A stretch of 9,159 nucleotides of DNA, taken from contig JAISNZ010000115.1 in assembly GCA_031275955.1 (NCBI GenBank), positions 1 through 9,159 on the forward strand, read 5' to 3'. A model generated the notes under the pieces. It saw nothing but the letters and a program-made list of their open reading frames with translations. It ran no database searches and was not told the origin of the DNA. Numbering within the stretch: the stretch's first letter is position 1; each line of letters opens with the position of its first letter. This DNA is from Desulfovibrio sp. GTDB taxonomy: Bacteria > Desulfobacterota > Desulfovibrionia > Desulfovibrionales > Desulfovibrionaceae. The translations under genes were made by a program, and so were the position numbers. Below are positions 7,766 to 9,159 of the stretch, in pieces.

Positions 7766-8767
7766 ATGAAACGTGACTGGACAGGCCCGGAGCTGATGCG
7801 GCTTTCCGGGGCCTACTGGGAAAGCTGCGTCCTGCAGGCCGCGGTGCGACTGGATCTCTTCACGATCCTGAGCGAAGATCCCTTGAGCGAGGAGGAACTG
7901 GCGAAAAAACTCGGCTGTCCTGTCAGGGGACTGTCCATGCTGGTTACGGCCCTGGTTTCCCTGGGTCTTGCGGAGCGCGAACAGGGGCGGGTGCGTCCCG
8001 CCGGCGGGGCATTGCCCTTTCTCTCCCGTCACTCTCCGGAATACCTGGGATTTATCGTCAGGCACCACGCCCATATCCTGCCCGGCTGGGCCCGTCTGGC
8101 CGAAACCGTGCGCGCCGGGACAACCGCGCAGGAGGAAACAGTCTACTTCACCCAGGAAGCGGAAGAGCGGGAAGCCTTTCTTCTGGGCATGCACAACATC
8201 GCCCGCCTGCAGGCGGAGCGCGTGGCCGGGGCCCTGGATTTTTCGGGCCGGGAACGGCTCCTTGACGCGGGCGGCGGCCCGGGAACCTACGCGGCATATT
8301 TTTGCAGAAAAAATCCAGGACTGCGGGCAACCATCTTTGATCTGCCCGCCAGTGAACCCTTTGCCCGCAAGGTGATTGCCGAGTTCGGCCTGGAAGGCCG
8401 CCTGGATTTTCTCGGGGGGAATTTTCTGCGCGACCCCCTGCCCAAGGGGCAGGATGTGGTCTGGCTTTCCCAGGTACTCCACGGAGAAAATCCCGAGGAC
8501 GCCGCCGCCCTGGTGCGCAGCGCCGGCGCGGCGCTGAAGCCGGGCGGCCTGATCTGCATCCAGGAATTCCTGCTCCGGGACGACAGGACAGGACCCGTTA
8601 GCCCGGCCCTGTTCGCCCTGAACATGCTGGTGCAGACCAAAGGCGGCCGGGCATACACCGAAGGGGAACTGCGCGCGATGCTCACAGCCGCCGGAGCCGT
8701 CCGCCTGCGGCTCCTGGAGGAACACTTTCCCGGAGACGCCAGGGTGCTGGTGGGAGAAAAGGAATAG
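7766..8767 (+). CDS. Class I SAM-dependent methyltransferase, O-methyltransferase family 2 type
   Basis: This 333-residue protein transfers a methyl group from S-adenosylmethionine, most likely to a hydroxyl of a small molecule. Residues about 10-100 form a winged-helix dimerisation domain of the kind found in acetylserotonin/caffeate-type O-methyltransferases. The catalytic domain has motif I LLDAGGGPG (165-173), the acidic motif IFDLP (190-194), SQVLHGENPEDA with H239 at the position of the family's catalytic histidine, and LKPGG (257-261). Length and motif order fit the family and it looks intact. The substrate cannot be read from sequence. It is transcribed divergently from purH and ends 53 bases before a strong hairpin. 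No tailoring or biosynthetic partner gene is visible nearby, so it may act alone. Confidence 0.88.
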   Translation: MKRDWTGPELMRLSGAYWESCVLQAAVRLDLFTILSEDPLSEEELAKKLGCPVRGLSMLVTALVSLGLAEREQGRVRPAGGALPFLSRHSPEYLGFIVRHHAHILPGWARLAETVRAGTTAQEETVYFTQEAEEREAFLLGMHNIARLQAERVAGALDFSGRERLLDAGGGPGTYAAYFCRKNPGLRATIFDLPASEPFARKVIAEFGLEGRLDFLGGNFLRDPLPKGQDVVWLSQVLHGENPEDAAALVRSAGAALKPGGLICIQEFLLRDDRTGPVSPALFALNMLVQTKGGRAYTEGELRAMLTAAGAVRLRLLEEHFPGDARVLVGEKE

Positions 8768-8815
8768 AGGGCAAATTCCCGGTGAAAAGGGGGGACGTTG
8801 GCGCTCCTGCCCTGA

Positions 8816-8854
8816 ACTGAAAAACCCTTGGTGGGGGAACCAAGGGTTTTCAGT
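8816..8854. terminator. Bidirectional intrinsic terminator, methyltransferase and small RNA
   Basis: ACTGAAAAACCCTTGGT (8816-8832) pairs with ACCAAGGGTTTTCAGT (8839-8854), a 16-bp stem with one bulged A and a six-base loop. Read on the minus strand, the GC-containing core is followed by T5 (8824-8820); on the plus strand by T4 (8847-8850). It lies 49 bases after the methyltransferase stop, so it can end both convergent transcripts. The minus-strand loop is TCCCCC, the same motif as the other small-RNA loops. Confidence 0.7.
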
Positions 8855-8961
8855 GAAGAATCTTCTTCACAAGCCCGGCTGGGGGAAGCCGGAGACATCT
8901 GAAAGCAACCTGGGGGATGGTTGGGCGTCATAGGGGGGGAACCTTCGCGCCGTTTCAGATG
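8820..8961 (-). ncRNA. Predicted sigma-54-dependent small RNA with four C-rich loops
   Basis: The predicted transcript starts near 8961, 12 bases past the -12 element of the sigma-54 promoter, and ends in the T5 run at 8824-8820, about 142 nt. Its fold can be read by eye. The first nine bases CATCTGAAA (8961-8953) pair perfectly with TTTCAGATG (8904-8896). This stem closes a compact three-way junction with arm 1 at 8951-8924 (GGCG/CGCC, loop with UUCCCCCCCU) and arm 2 at 8923-8906 (CAACC/GGUUG, loop AUCCCCCA). Arm 3 at 8892-8875 is CCGGCU-UCCCCC-AGCCGG. A loop-poor stem GUGAAGAA/UUCUUCAC (8870-8853) follows, then the terminator stem with loop UCCCCC (8838-8833). Four exposed UCCCCC motifs suggest pairing to purine-rich Shine-Dalgarno sequences, as in known C-rich-loop sRNAs. 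Function and transcription are inferred. On the other strand the loops would read GGGGGA, resembling CsrA sites, but the promoter points to the minus strand. Confidence 0.6.
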
Positions 8962-8970
8962 CCTCTTAAC

Positions 8971-8987
8971 TAGCAAGAGGCGTGCCA
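8971..8987 (-). promoter_or_regulatory. Sigma-54 (RpoN) -24/-12 promoter
   Basis: On the minus strand, TGGCAC (8987-8982), five bases GCCTC, and TTGC (8976-8973), then TA, match the sigma-54 consensus TGGCAC-N5-TTGCW at every position. The invariant GG (8986-8985) and GC (8974-8973) have the required 10-base spacing. Ten fixed bases would occur by chance about once per million positions. Predicted start is near 8961. A dyad GCCTCTT/AAGAGGC (8961-8981) overlaps the -12 and start region and could be an operator. Confidence 0.75.
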
Positions 8988-9023
8988 AAAAAGGGGAAAG
9001 TGAAAAACTTTTTTCCGTTGGGA

Positions 9024-9036
9024 AATCAACGGGTTC
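9024..9036 (+). promoter_or_regulatory. IHF-like binding site
   Basis: AATCAACGGGTTC matches the IHF consensus WATCAANNNNTTR except at the last base. An A/T-rich tract (9002-9014) adjoins it. It lies about 70 bp upstream of the predicted small-RNA start, between the sigma-54 promoter and the upstream dyads, which is where IHF bends DNA at many such promoters. A dyad CCGTTG-N6-CAACGG (9015-9032) overlaps it and could be an alternative binding site. Confidence 0.4.
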
Positions 9037-9080
9037 CTTCAGGGCCGCCAAGGAGGGATTTTTTTGGAGATCTTCGTATC

Positions 9081-9094
9081 GTGCGATTCCGCAC
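9081..9094. promoter_or_regulatory. Upstream dyad A, GTGCG-N4-CGCAC
   Basis: GTGCG-ATTC-CGCAC is a perfect dyad centred about 126 bp upstream of the predicted small-RNA start. It shares both half-sites and spacing with dyad B and is placed like an enhancer for a sigma-54 activator. The binding protein is unknown. Confidence 0.5.
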
Positions 9095-9131
9095 ATTTCT
9101 CGCGCGCAGAGCGCACAGAGAGGGAAAATCT

Positions 9132-9145
9132 GTGCGGATACGCAC
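9132..9145. promoter_or_regulatory. Upstream dyad B, GTGCG-N4-CGCAC
   Basis: GTGCG-GATA-CGCAC, extendable by one pair to TGTGCG/CGCACA (9131-9146), is centred 51 bp from dyad A, close to five helical turns, and about 177 bp upstream of the predicted start. A degenerate third copy (GCGCG-N5-CGCAC, 9102-9116) lies between them. The pair could instead be operators for a gene beyond the right edge. Confidence 0.5.
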
Positions 9146-9159
9146 AAAATTGCGCGGCG

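Larger units (their letters stand above)
8768..9159. other. 392-base region without a protein gene; small RNA and its control region
   Basis: Neither strand shows a credible protein. A minus-strand frame that runs through here has no ribosome binding site and continues antisense into the methyltransferase. Instead, the region is dense in inverted repeats, described in the next entries: a C-rich-loop RNA (8820-8961), its terminator, a sigma-54 promoter, an IHF-like site and two matching dyads. The stretch 8768-8815 is the methyltransferase 3' region; on the minus strand it also contains a further TCCCCCC at 8795-8789. Confidence 0.6.

Noticed and set aside
7412..8725. Upstream extension of the IMP cyclohydrolase frame
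   Set aside because: The frame is open but runs antisense through the methyltransferase. Family motifs begin just after the ATG at 7411, which has a good ribosome binding site.
8816..8961. Plus-strand reading of the hairpins as a CsrA-sequestering RNA (GGGGGA loops)
   Set aside because: GGA in loops fits CsrA binding, but no plus-strand promoter is apparent, while a consensus promoter and a T5 terminator define a minus-strand transcript. Kept only as an alternative.
8287..9147. 286-codon minus-strand frame across the small-RNA region and into the methyltransferase
   Set aside because: No ribosome binding site at its start or at the internal ATG near 8932, which is preceded only by C's. It overlaps the methyltransferase on the other strand, and the hairpins with repeated loops better explain the sequence.
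1..9159. CRISPR arrays, insertion sequences, tRNA or rRNA genes, prophage genes
   Set aside because: I looked for direct repeats with regular spacing, transposase motifs and conserved RNA-gene sequences and saw none.

Overview
The window looks like part of a chromosome from a GC-rich, Desulfovibrio-like bacterium (Desulfovibrionaceae). This rests on overall base composition, on the character of the HflX protein (long N-terminal extension), and on an IMP cyclohydrolase that stands alone without its usual fused transformylase. It is recognition from memory, not a database match.

Layout. Positions 1-2726 (+) hold the C-terminal part of a SWI2/SNF2 helicase, cut by the left window edge, followed three bases later by a SWIM zinc-finger protein; the two are translationally coupled. 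After a 42-base convergent junction, positions 2769-7411 (-) hold a compact operon read right to left: IMP cyclohydrolase (purH-type), the GTPase HflX, and the helicase RecD2, with gaps of 13 bases or less. The hflX 5' end has a frame problem: a good ATG and ribosome binding site lie one base out of frame with the conserved N-terminal coding sequence. A 354-base divergent region (7412-7765) with several hairpins and candidate promoters separates this operon from a (+) strand class I SAM-dependent O-methyltransferase (7766-8767).

The last 392 bases contain no convincing protein gene but are the most interesting part. On the minus strand there is a perfect-consensus sigma-54 (-24/-12) promoter at 8971-8987. 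Its predicted start (about 8961) falls exactly on the first base of a 9-bp stem that closes a three-way junction. The predicted RNA (about 140 nt, 8961 to about 8820) carries four C-rich terminal loops, each containing UCCCCC. The last of these is the loop of the intrinsic terminator, which also faces the methyltransferase and so probably ends both convergent transcripts. Upstream of the promoter lie a 12-of-13 match to the IHF consensus and two identical dyads, GTGCG-N4-CGCAC, 51 bp apart, placed where enhancer-binding activators of sigma-54 normally sit. I propose an activator-controlled, sigma-54-dependent small RNA that acts through anti-Shine-Dalgarno C-rich loops. The architecture is directly visible; the expression and function are inference.
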